From: Elymus sibiricus
Taxonomy: Eukaryota > Streptophyta > Magnoliopsida > Poales > Poaceae
Direction: 5' to 3'
NCBI GenBank assembly: GCA_039707655.1
Contig: CM077664.1
Span: 30,554,781 to 30,618,780 of the forward strand
Length of the DNA stretch: 64,000 nt
The position numbers were made by a program, and so were the translations under genes. Shown here piece after piece: positions 10,409 to 20,270 of this stretch. The first letter of the stretch is position 1, and each line of letters begins with the position of its first letter. The notes beneath the pieces were generated by a model, which was given only the letters and a program-made list of their open reading frames with translations, made no database searches and was not told where the DNA came from.

Positions 10409-10700
10409 TCAGATAGTGACAAATAGTTCTATCAAGTTATTTTTCATAGGTACCATTGCCGCAACATTTTGCATTGAAGGGCCATCATCAGGTTTGTCAA
10501 TATGTTTTTGAAAATATGACACAAGGCGATCAATGCTATCATAATCTTTCTTCCGGAATCTAAAGCCCTTTGAGTATAACCCAACATACTCATGATGTGG
10601 GTTTGTACTCCTTTTGTAAGATAAATATAAAGGTGCCTGGATGTTCATGAGATATGCCAAAGCAATAGACTATTCTCGAGAATGGCCATCTGAGATGTTG
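10409..10700 (-). pseudogene. Captured gene fragment resembling the SH2 region of transcription elongation factor SPT6
   Basis: Read on the minus strand, this stretch encodes STNPHHEYVGLY.KGFRFRKK.YDSIDRLVSYFQKHID, ending in AAMVPMK. I recognise this as very like the C-terminal SH2 domain of plant SPT6. Just upstream, in another frame, YCFGISHEHPGTF continues the same domain, so there is a frameshift at about 10625. SPT6 is a nuclear histone chaperone that travels with RNA polymerase II; its SH2 region binds phosphorylated polymerase. Only about 85 residues remain, inside a CACTA element, so it is best explained as host sequence picked up by the transposon. It cannot encode a functional SPT6. 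The identification is from recognition of the motif pattern. Confidence 0.7.
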
Positions 10701-10857
10701 TCCTCAGTTTCACCAGAAAGCAACCAGAGAACTCCTCATCTGGACCTCCAACTTTATGTCATACAACGTTTCTCTCTTATCATCTCCGATGCTTCTGCTG
10801 TATTCATCTATGTAAAGACGTTTAAGCCATGTCTATATTAACCTTGTTATTTTATAT

Positions 10858-11024
10858 GGAGCCACCAACCGGGACAAACTGCGTAGGATCAACCTTGCAA
10901 AACTTGGGAATGAAATCACTACAACTGGTGAGGGTGTGTATGGCCTATGCTTGTCAACCTCAAGCGACTTATCTGGAATGCTCAGTAGACATTCATATTT
11001 TGTTTGGACATAATTGCATTGATT
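10858..11024 (+). other. Coding-like fragment of unknown origin inside the CACTA element
   Basis: The plus strand has an open frame containing ATNRDKLRRINLAKLGNEI and GEGVYGLCLSTSSD. Its composition is protein-like and it matches none of the known CACTA proteins I recognise. It lies next to the SPT6-like fragment but on the opposite strand. It may be a second captured gene piece; no family assigned. Confidence 0.3.
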
Positions 11025-11299
11025 AACTCCTCTGTATAATTAAAATACTAAAAGGATAGGAATAATTGAAATTTCATAACTTAATAAATAATTATTCTAA
11101 AATCATGTTTCAAATGCCAAAATGCCCTAGCTAGCTTTTACAAAGATTCCCTCCGGTTTGTCCGAAGTGGCACTTTCCAGCTAAAACTTTTTCTTCGCAT
11201 GTGTCCCTTGCTTATTGCGCCATAACCATGGATAATCTTCATCATTTAACATGATGCTTGGGTCAGTCTTCACTGTGAAGGGAGGAATTTCATGAAACT

Positions 11300-14150
11300 T
11301 TTCTTAATCTTCTGACATGTCTGTCTTGTCCTCCACTCCCACGATGTTTCTTTTCCCTGAAAGAACTATGTGGCGCTTTGGCTCGTCGTATGATGTATTC
11401 GCTTCCTTATCTTTTCTTTTTCTCGGTTTGGTAGACATGTCCTTCACATAGAAAACCTGCGCCACATCATTGGCTAGGACGAATGGTTCGTCTGTGTACC
11501 CAAGATTGTTGAGATCCACTGTTGTCATTCCGTACTGCGGGTCTACCTGTACCCCGCCTCCTGTCAGATTGACCCATTTGCACCGAAACAAAGGGACCTT
11601 AAAATCACGTCCATAGTCAAGTTGCCATATCTCCTCTATGTAACCATAATATGTGTCCTTTGCCCTATTGGTGTTTGTTGCATCAAAGCGGACACCACTG
11701 TTTTGGTTGGTGCTCTTGTTATCTTGAGCGATCGTGTAAAATGTATTCCCATTTATCTCGTACCCTTGAAAAGTCAATACAGTCGAAGATGGTGTCCTGG
11801 CCAACAAGTACAGCTCATCTCCAACAGTGTTGTTACTCATGAGATGTGTTTGCAACGAACCGACGAAAGTCGACATGTGTGCACATGTAATCCAGTCGTC
11901 AGACTGCCCCGGGTGTTGGGAGCGTACAATATTCTTGTGTTCATTGATATACGGGGCAACCAAGGTAGAATTTTGTAGAACTGTGTAGTGTGCTTGCGCC
12001 CAAGAATGCTAGCGTGCCTTTTCCACTCAGTCTCCCCTCATGCCGCGATTGAGGAACACCAATCGGCTTAAGCTCAGGAATAAAGTCAACACAAAACTCA
12101 ATAACCTCCTCTGTTTCATGGCCCTTGGAGATGCTTCCTTCTGGCCTGGCACGGTTATGAACATATTTCTTTAAGACTCCCATGAACCTCTCAAAGGGGA
12201 ACATATTGTGTAGAAATAAAGGACCCAGAATGGCAATCTCGTCGACTAGGTGAACTAGGACATGCGTCATAATATTGAAGAAGGATGGTGGGAACACCAA
12301 CTCGAAACTGACAAGACATTGGACCAAATCATTCTGTAACCTTGGTAGGATTTCTGGATCGATTACCTTCTGAGAAATTGCATTGAGGAATGCACATAGC
12401 TTAACAATGGCTAATCGAACATTTTCTGATAGAAGCCCCCTCAATGCAACCAGAAGCAATTGCGTCATAATCACGTGGCAGTCATGAGACTTTAGGTTCT
12501 GAAATTTTTTCTCTGCCATATTTATTATTCCCTTTATATTCGACGAGAAGCCAGATGGGACCTTGATACTGAGCAGGCATTCAAAAAAGATTTCCTTCTC
12601 TGCTTTGGTAAGAGCGTAGCTGGCAGGACCTTGATACTGCTTTGGAGGCATGCCGTCTTTTTCGTTCATACGTTGCTGGTCCTCCCGTGCCTCCGGTGTA
12701 TCTTTTGTCTTCCCATACATGCCCAAAAAGCCTAGCAGGTTCACGCAAAGATTCTTCGTCACGTGCATCACGTCGATTGCAGAGCGGACCTCTAGGACTT
12801 TCCAATAGGGTAGCTCCTAAAATATAGATTTCTTCTTCCACATGGGTGTGTGTCCGTCAGCGTCATTCGGAACAGATTGTCCGCCAGGACCCTTTCCAAA
12901 GATTGCTTTTAAATCCTTGACCATATCAAATATATCATCACCAGTACGGGGGACAGGCTTCTTCCGGTGATCTGCCTCACCTTTGAAATGCTTGCCTTTC
13001 TTTCTTAAGGCATGCTTGGTCAGAAGAAATCGACGATGTCCCAGGTACACATTCTTCTTACATTTGTCCAAATATATACTTTGAGTCTCATCTAAATAGT
13101 GCGTGCATGCATTGTATCACTTGTTTGTCTGTCCTGAAAGGTTACTAAGAGCAGGCCAATCATTGATGGTTACAAACAACAATGCTCGTAGGTCAAATTC
13201 CTGCTGTTTGTGCTCATCCCACACACGTACACCTTTGATATCCCACAGCTGTAAAAGTTCTTCAACTAATGGCCTTAGGTACACATCAATGTCGTTGCCG
13301 GGTTACTTAGGGCCTTGGATGAGCACTGGCATCATAATGAACTTCCGCTTCATGCACAATCAAGGAGGAAGGTTATAGATACATAGAGTCACAGGCCAGG
13401 TGCTATGATTGCTGCTCTGCTTCCCAAAAGGATTAATGTCATCTGCACTTATACCAAATCATAAGTTTCTTGCATCATCTGCAAACTCCGGCCACTTTCT
13501 CTCGATTTTTCTCCACTGCGACCCATCAGCAGGTACTCTCAGCATCCCGTTTTTCTTACGGTCTTCTTTGTGCTATCGCAACAACTTGGCATGCTCTTTG
13601 TTTCTGAACAGACGTTTCAACTGTGGTATTATAGGAGCATACCACATCACCTTGGCAGGAACCCTCTTCCTGGGGCGCACGCCCTCAACATCACCAGGGT
13701 CATCTCGTCTGATCTTATACCGCAATGCACCGCATACTGGGCATGCATTCAAATTCTCGTACTCCTCACCGCAATAGAGGATGCAGTCAGTAGGGCATGC
13801 ATGTATCTTCTGCACCTCTAATCCTAGAGGGCAGAGAACCTTCTTTGCTTCGTACGTACTATCAGCTATTCGTTATCCTTTGGAAGCTTCTTCATTATTT
13901 TCAGTAACTTCTCAAATCCCTTGTCAGATAAATCATTCTCTGCCTTCCATTGCAGCAATTCCAGTGTGGTACCGAGTTTTGTGTTGCCATCTTCGCAATT
14001 TGGGTACAACCATTTTTTGTGATCCTCTAACATGCGATCGAACTTCAATTTCTCCCTTTCACTTTCGCATTCTCTCTGTGCATCAACAATGACCCGGCGA
14101 AGATCATCAGCGGGCACATCTGGTGCCCCTTGATCTTCAGCTTCCCCCAT
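11300..14150 (-). pseudogene. CACTA transposase (TNP2/TNPD type), inactivated
   Basis: Minus-strand pieces line up in the order of a plant CACTA transposase. The N-terminus (14150 to 13866) is followed by the Tnp2 region with NACPVCGALRYKIRRDD and a VMWYAPIIPQLKRLF segment (13815-13573). YLGHRRF and FDMVKDLK.IFGKGPGGQS segments come next (about 13070-12820). Then a DUF4218-like block with VFPPSFFNIMTHVLVHL and GVLKKYVHNRARPEGSI (12771-11941), and a DUF4216-like block with GYEINGNTFYT and PLFRCKWV (11963-11304). These are named from memory of the family. Tnp2 proteins cut and join the element ends. Several premature stops (for example after 13866, at about 13573 and before 13070) and frameshifts separate the pieces, so no transposase is made. 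Confidence 0.85.
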
Positions 14151-14633
14151 TGCAGTATCACCGTATTCAGGGAATATAGGATAGTTGTCATCATCCTCTT
14201 CTTCTTCATTGTCTTAAATCATAACCCCTCTTTCTCCGTGCTTGGTCCAACAATTATAATGGGGCATGAAACCCTTCTTAAGCAGGTGAAAATGAAGGGT
14301 TTTCGAGGAAGAGTAATCCTTCGTATTCTAACAGACAACACATGGACAATACATAAAACCATTCTGACTGTTTGCCTCAGCCACATCGATAAAATTATGC
14401 AGGCCCGTAATGTACTCGGAAGTGCGTCGGTCACCGTACATCCATTGCCGGTTCATCTGCATTATATAATTAAGTATATCAAAAACCATTACAGAACATC
14501 TTGAATAGAGAAATGACCAAATTAATACAAGTTCATCATCACATTAAAACCAAAGTACAGTAGTGATCAAATGTTATTACTACAAAAATAAATACATAAA
14601 GGTCATACATAGTTCTCATAAAACAACATACAA

Positions 14634-15077
14634 CTATGTAAAACATTTAAATGCAACAACAAATGCGATCAAAATCGCAACTAAGGTAACAATTGATCCA
14701 ACAACATAATGATACCAAGCCTCTTTATCAATGGTATATTTTCTAATCTTTCTAATCTTCAAGCGCATTGCATCCATCTGGATCTTGTGTAGATCGACGA
14801 CATCGGCAACATGCAACTCCAATTTCATCTTCTCTTCTTCAATTCTTTTCAATTTTTCTTTTAAATAATTGTTTTCTTTTTCAACTAAATTTAACCTCTC
14901 GACAAGAGGGTCGGTTGGAATTTCCGGTTCACATACCTCCTAGATAAAAACATCTATGTCAAGTTGGTCGGTATAATTGTCATAAATACTAAATGAAACA
15001 AATAGTTATAAAAGATAATATACCACATCCGAATCATAGACCGGACGAGAGCCGACGGGGGCGGATATCAAAACCAT
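14634..15077 (-). CDS. Small CACTA accessory protein: coiled coil plus C-terminal transmembrane helix
   Basis: Two exons (15077-15024 and 14939-14634, minus strand) join through a GT..AG intron into an open frame of about 119 codons. It begins MVLISAPVGS at the ATG at 15077. A charged heptad-like region rich in Glu/Lys (VEKENNYLKEKLKRIEEEKM) is followed by LRKIRKY and a hydrophobic helix of about 20 residues (YVVGSIVTLVAILIAFVVAF) just before the end. This predicts a tail-anchored, coiled-coil protein. Its position closest to the right terminus is where transcription of the element should start. I recall related frames in Triticeae CACTA elements but know of no assigned function. It has no disabling change while the other genes of the element are broken. 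It could still be a non-functional survivor. Confidence 0.65.
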
Positions 15078-15742
15078 GGCACTATATAATAACAAACAAT
15101 AATACAAGTAAGAAAATTATACAAGTAGCTATTTAAATCATACAAGTAAGAATTTTTTCTTTTTAAAAAAAGATAAGAACAAGAGGCTCACCACGGTGAT
15201 GCCGGCGACGAGATCGGTGCGCGCGATCGACGGCGGTGAGGACGGGGACGGGGACGGGCTTGGAGGAAGAACAGAGGAGAAGAAAGAGGAGAAAGCTTAA
15301 GTGTGGCTCGGGCACCTCATATCATGTTTGTTTTGTGTGAACTCAAGTGGCATCATGCTCTCAGGCATTTCATCGAACACCTCATGTGCATAGGAAGGGA
15401 GAGCAAAGTAGCACACACCTCCCACCTTCTATCAGCCAAAAACAGAGGAGAGGGCTGGCAGGGGCGAGGATATATATAGGCATTTTTTTAGTCCCGGGAC
15501 TGAAGACAGACCTTTTAGTCCCGGTTGAAGACACCAACCGGGACTACAACCCCTTTAGTCCCGGTTGGTGTCACCAACCGGGACTAAAGGTCCCATTCGA
15601 ACCGGGACTGATGCCTGCCGAGCCCCGGCCGGCTTCCTAGCCGCTCGAACCGGGACTGATGCTCACATTAGTCCCGGTTCGTAATGCGACCGGGACTATT
15701 GCTCCCATCCGGCTAGAACCAAAGCCCTGTTTTCTACTAGTG

Positions 15743-15905
15743 CGCTTGGCTGCAAGACACCAAGTGTGCATCCACTAGTTGCCTAATATGCTTTAGTAAA
15801 TTGAGCAATTCGTATTACTATAAGAAAAGACCAAGACTCGAGGCCGGCTGGGTCCAAGTGCTAGTAATTAACTTCTGCTTAGCACTTTGGCAGAGACGCA
15901 AGTGC
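15743..15905. repeat. AKR upstream block, resumes after the CACTA insertion
   Basis: The stretch from CGCTTGGCTGCAAG to about 15860 matches 40325-40440 (shared: ACTAGTTGCCTAA, GCTTTAGTAAATTGAGCA, ATTACTATAAGAA, GACCAAGACTCGAGG). Together with 4165-4260 it is the paralog of the region upstream of the intact AKR gene. It ends in the right arm (15867-15905) of the inverted repeat begun at 4000. Confidence 0.8.
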
Positions 15906-15925
15906 TTCGTGACTAATGTGAGCAG

Positions 15926-16053
15926 TGTGGGTACCTTCCATTAGGGTGAGTAATGTGCTGGGTGGGTACCTTCCATTAGGGTGAGTAATGTGCTGGGTGG
16001 GTACCTTCCATTAGGGTGAGTAATGTGCTGGGTGGGTACCTTCCATTAGGGTG
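15926..16053. repeat. 35-bp tandem repeat, about 3.6 copies
   Basis: The unit GGGTGAGTAATGTGCTGGGT followed by GGGTACCTTCCATTA repeats with a period of exactly 35 bases (unit starts at 15944, 15979, 16014 and 16049). The copies are essentially identical, so the expansion is recent. No coding role is seen. Confidence 0.93.
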
Positions 16054-16594
16054 ATTACAGAACATGGAGTAGATGGGAACATGATGCCTCAACAACACTT
16101 CCAAGTATAACCTATTCTAATGAAGCCTTCTTCGTCATGAAATAAGAAAAAGAGGAGATTGATCAAGACTGCGTCAGTTGGTTGGCTTACTTCTTTATCT
16201 AATTAATACCCCACACGTTGCTGCAGAAACTTTCAAAGGATAGAAAACATACATGAATAGATCCTTCCGAACAATTAGTGTTTTCAAGTGTAACAGATAA
16301 AGTCATGTATTTTTCCAAAGGTAGTATAATCATAGCTGCTGCTGAGTAGCATGGATTTTATGTTGGAGATAAGAATACTAACAATTCAGCATGTACAGTA
16401 TGATTTCTCATATGGATTTGCCTGAATTGTACGTGTGCACCGATCATTAAGGTAAATTGTGCAAAAAAAAAAAAACCAAACGCATCACTATAAACATGAA
16501 CTTTCATATTCTTTAGGGATGGTAGAGAATGGCACCCTTTGGAACATTACATAACCTCACTAAAAAAAAGAACTAACATAATCTGCATAATGTA
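16054..16594. other. Intergenic stretch; start matches the AKR2 upstream region
   Basis: The first 60 bases (AACATGGAGTAGATGGGAAC and ATGATGCCTCAACA) match 40505-40545, continuing the AKR upstream homology. The remainder is AT-rich with no recognised feature. Confidence 0.5.
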
Positions 16595-16937
16595 CTCCCT
16601 CCTTTCCGGTTTATAGGGCTCAATTTCAAAATCTCTCCAACCAAGGCAGATGGTGAGTGGTGGAATAAATTTCGTAGTTTGCATAAGTACTTAATTAGTA
16701 CGCTCGTTTTTCTCAAAAAGTTATGTTTACCTATGCATTAATTACAGCGAATGCATGCATGACCACTAAATGTCCATGAACTTCTACATGCATTGGTGAG
16801 TTTTCTCTTGATACTTGCATTGGGTGATTTAATGCACCTCGAAATCCAAATGTGTGATGGTAAGTATTAAATTTGAGACTTATAAAACGGAAAAACAAAA
16901 TTTTAGAGATGAGCACTGTAAACCGGAAAGGAGGGAG
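16595..16937. mobile_element. Stowaway-like (Tc1/mariner) MITE, 343 bp
   Basis: The terminal inverted repeats start CTCCCTCCTTTCCGGTTTA (16595) and end with its complement (to 16937). TA dinucleotides flank both ends, the target preference of Tc1/mariner elements. The interior has no transposase, so it is non-autonomous. The ends are well preserved. CTCCCTCC ends are typical of Triticeae Stowaway families. Confidence 0.9.
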
Positions 16938-17700
16938 TATAACAGAAGCAAAATTTATGTTCAGTTTCTGTATCATATACTAATGAGTTAAAATCTGAAA
17001 GGAAGTGAAGTTGCTACTTGCATGGTTAAAAAAAGACTATAATTTGTTTTTTTGGTGGTTACTATAAATAGTTAATTTGGGAGCATTCAAAGACATATTT
17101 GTACAATTACCAAAGGGATAGGTGGGAATGGCTAATACGCGCGCGCCCGCGCCAGCGCACGGTTTCCGACCAGCCAATTGTTTGGAAAGTGCACACGGCA
17201 TCCTTGTTCCTTCACTATTACATGGAGGCTTAACACAAAATTAGCACATTTGTTTAATAGGAAATTACAGCGGGCCCACCCCTGAAATCAGGGAGGCAGA
17301 GATTAGATGAGGTTTAATAGGAAATTGCAACGGGCCCACCCCTGAAATCAGGGGGGCTCAGATTAGATGGAGCCTTAATAAGAAATTAAAGAGGAAAGAG
17401 TAGCATGCAGCGTGGAGATTTAAAAGGAAACTAGCGAATGCAACGTGGTACTGCACCTGGTGTGCCCCTTCCTATTTGGTCCCCCACCTGGTCAGGGCAC
17501 TTCCCCGCGTCTCCCATCGCGCGTTGGCATGCTCGCGCGAAAGAGTGATTTCGAAGGGGTAGATAGTCTATTACAACTTACAAAAAATAATGGTTGCCAA
17601 TTCAGGAAGTAAATCAGTTGATGAACTTACCTTCTATGTTACATACCCCCAAATTTCCGCAATACAAAACCAAGAAAATGACCCCCCTTGATATATACAG
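16938..17700. repeat. Intergenic; contains a 60-bp tandem duplication (17253-17373)
   Basis: TTTAATAGGAAATT..CGGGCCCACCCCTGAAATCA occurs twice (starts 17253 and 17313), with a partial third start at about 17374. The rest, including a CG-alternating patch (ACGCGCGCGCCCGCGCC) at about 17137, shows no gene. Confidence 0.6.
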
Positions 17701-18789
17701 AGTCTTAATTTATGGCATCGAGAGAAGGTTAGCCCAATAATAAAGCAAATGATTGCATGGTGGGACAACGATGAAAAGGTAAGCACGCATGTTATCTAGA
17801 CGGAGAAAGGGAGAAACCAATTCACAAGAACACACTTCAGGATGGAGTTTACTTCCATGCAGACACGTAGATCCAAAGGTTTGACAAAGACAGTATGCAA
17901 ATGCTACCGTGGAGGTCCTACTCGTCCAACGGCTTGGATGTAAACGTTCCCGACTTTGAATTCGCTCTGCTTGCATGCGATCCGATCTCGGCCCACACAT
18001 GACGCCTAGCTTGCCTCTTCGTCGGCCGGATCATCGCCTTCTTCTCCTCCCAGCGTCTCCACAGAAGCAACAACTCTCTGGTATCAACATCGCTTGGCGG
18101 CATGGGTGACGCCGTGACGGCATCGCGGCGCCGATGTTCCTGATGCAGCTCGTCCCCACACTGCGGCCCGTGTTCTTCCTCCGTGACACGACACTGCAGT
18201 TCCCGATGCATGTCTCGAGCGTACCAAACAAACAAAAGGGAAAGTCAAAGACTTGTCCGTACAAATTGTGAATGGGCGAAGGGGAAAAGGCAACAGCCGC
18301 TGAGATCCATGACATTTGGACTGCGGAGCTAATATGGTTTGTACGATCCAATTTAATTTATGGAAGGTTACTAGGAGTACTTTCTCATGTGAGACCTACC
18401 AGATTAAAATCAGTAGTGGGCCGTGTCTTTGGTAAAAGCCATAACTGAAGGCTTTCTTCTCCGGATGGAGGCAAAGAACTGGAGATTGCAGCGACCCAAG
18501 TGGTTTCGTCCCCAACGTCATTGAGGTTGAATTCAATCAGAAACTGTTTTGACCCGATTGCGTTTTTCATTTACAGCTCGGGGTCCTGTTTGCACTAGTC
18601 AGTGACTGGTCTTTATTTTTTCTTTTCTATTGGGTCCTTATGTTCAATGTACTGCCACACTTATCAGTGGAATCTAGATCCTTCGGGGCCTTACCCTGTT
18701 CCAAAAACAAGGCTAAGTGGGTAGTTGAACAGTTGTTGCATGTGGGGTCAGGAAGCACTCCAGGGATCCTTATGAAAGAAGAGGGGCAT
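17701..18789. repeat. 1.09-kb segment A, duplicated at 26301-27390
   Basis: Base-for-base similar to 26301-27390 with an almost constant offset of 8600 and only scattered substitutions and 1-base indels. I recognise no protein: minus-strand frames such as one with FNLNDVGDETTWVAAISS exist but are interrupted and differ between copies. The end of the shared part is sharp (after GAGGGGCAT). Between the copies lie the copia element and AKR copy 1. Confidence 0.9.
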
Positions 18790-20089
18790 GACCGGTGGTT
18801 TACCGCTGAAACTAATTGCAAGAAGGGGCTGGCTTGGGTGAGTTGCGTACGATGGAAACCGGACCCATGACATGGCACGACTACATTTCTACAGCTGCAG
18901 ATATGGTAAGATGCTGAGGTGGATAGACTGCATGTTTAGATAAATAGATTGATGGGGGTGACACTCTTAGGTATATATAGGGTAAGCTGGATCGAGATTC
19001 TAGACTATCTCAGTAGGACATGTGGAGGACTTGCACAACGTTGTCACCGCAGCCAGCTATACGTGCTATTCACTAGATAAAAGATGGCAACTCAGACAGA
19101 TGTACTATTCTTGAGACGCGAAATTGACCGTGTAGGGACACCGACATGGAGAAATAGATCACCCAGAGAAGAGAGGAATTGGCGGGGCCTCACCTTGCGC
19201 TGAGAACGACGCGAGGATGTGGCCCTTCCGGAGCTAGCGAAGTTGAGGCCGATTCCGCCGCGCTGTTATGGCGGAGGTCGCGTGCGTCCCCATCCTGATG
19301 CTCCTGCAGGTACGAACAACCAAGATGGGGTGAGATTTCTCAGTGGGGTGAATGGGGCGGCGGGCTCGGATAGAGGGGCGGCGGCGCGGCGGTAAAAAGG
19401 AGGAAGGCAAATGAGAAATGCCTGTGCGAAATTAGAGCGACGTGGATGCCACATGGACAAGACCCACTTCTATGACATAATTTAAAAGAAATCGAATAAA
19501 GTTTTCTATTAAATAAGTCCATTTTTTAAAAAGGTCTAAGTCAGCCCTTACAAGAACTTCAGTACAAGAATAAGATATTATAGTGAGGTCCTTGAAGAAA
19601 GTACCGTAGTGTTTCTAACGCATCCGCCGATGACGCGCTGTGAGCAGAGCACGTTGTCACCTCTGGGCCTTCGTCTTACAGGAGCAATCTTGTTGAAACC
19701 TAGAAGCTTGTAGAAGCAGTGGCGAGGAGATGTGAGCGACCGACAATGTAGACAGAAGATGTGAGCGACCGACACATGGAAAGATCGTTGTCCCAAAGAA
19801 GCTAGTACCACCAAGGAGGGATCATAATCCCAACTCCGGGCAGACGGAGGCGGAGGGACACAAACCTCACCAATTCCCGTCGTATCCTGCTAAGCTTCAT
19901 CGAACGAAGATGGAACTGGAGAAAAAAACACTCTGCAATGCCATCCCCTCTCCAGGACGCCGCTGCCATGTACAAATGCTAATCACGCCAGACTTGCACA
20001 GCGATTGAATCGTTCTCCAACTTGTCGATGCCCCCTTCAAGATAATCATCCACATGGCAGATTAGATAGTTTACTAGATAAGTCCTACT
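18790..20089. other. Intergenic; contains another piece of AKR upstream homology
   Basis: Bases 19117-19200 (GACGCGAAATTG, AGAAGAGAGGAATTGGCG, TCACCTTGCGCTGAGAACG) match 40564-40655, upstream of the intact AKR gene. The rest has no supported gene. A GC-rich minus-strand frame at 19460-19266 is low in conservation cues and was not called. Confidence 0.5.
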
Positions 20090-20257
20090 TGTTAGGAATG
20101 AGCAACTAGTATTCACTGTGGGCCAAAGGCCAGTACATATACATGTGAGGTATTACAAGCGGTAGTACCGCACTCATAGCGGTAGTACCGCCTCGGGCGG
20201 TAGTACCGCACTCAGAGCGGTAGTACCGCCTAACACACATCTAACACACATCTAACA
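20090..20257 (-). repeat. 3' LTR of the copia element
   Basis: 168 bp with TGTTAG..CTAACA ends. It contains four GCGGTAGTACCGC-type palindromes. It is the downstream LTR because the polyprotein reads leftward and the polypurine tract (20258-20270) lies immediately inside it. Confidence 0.95.
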
Positions 20258-20270
20258 CCCCCCCTCAAAC

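Larger units (their letters stand above)
4261..15742 (-). mobile_element. CACTA (En/Spm superfamily) DNA transposon with both ends, 11,482 bp
   Basis: The element begins CACTAGTAGAAAACAGGGC at 4261 and ends with the exact complement at 15742. It is flanked by the 3-bp target duplication CGC (4258-4260 and 15743-15745). Subterminal TTAGTCCCGGTT/AACCGGGACTAA repeats cluster at 4283-4480 and 15485-15700, as expected for binding sites of a CACTA subterminal protein. All coding regions read on the minus strand: a small membrane-protein gene nearest the right end, a TNP2-type transposase, then ORF2 with a Ulp1-like protease region. Transposase and ORF2 carry stops and frameshifts, so the copy is not autonomous, but its ends look intact and it might be moved by a related element. 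An unfilled paralogous target site lies at about 40325, confirming the boundaries. Confidence 0.95.

Noticed and set aside
15926..16053. Regularly spaced repeats considered as a CRISPR-like array
   Set aside because: The repeats are contiguous with no variable spacers and the DNA is plant nuclear; a simple tandem repeat.
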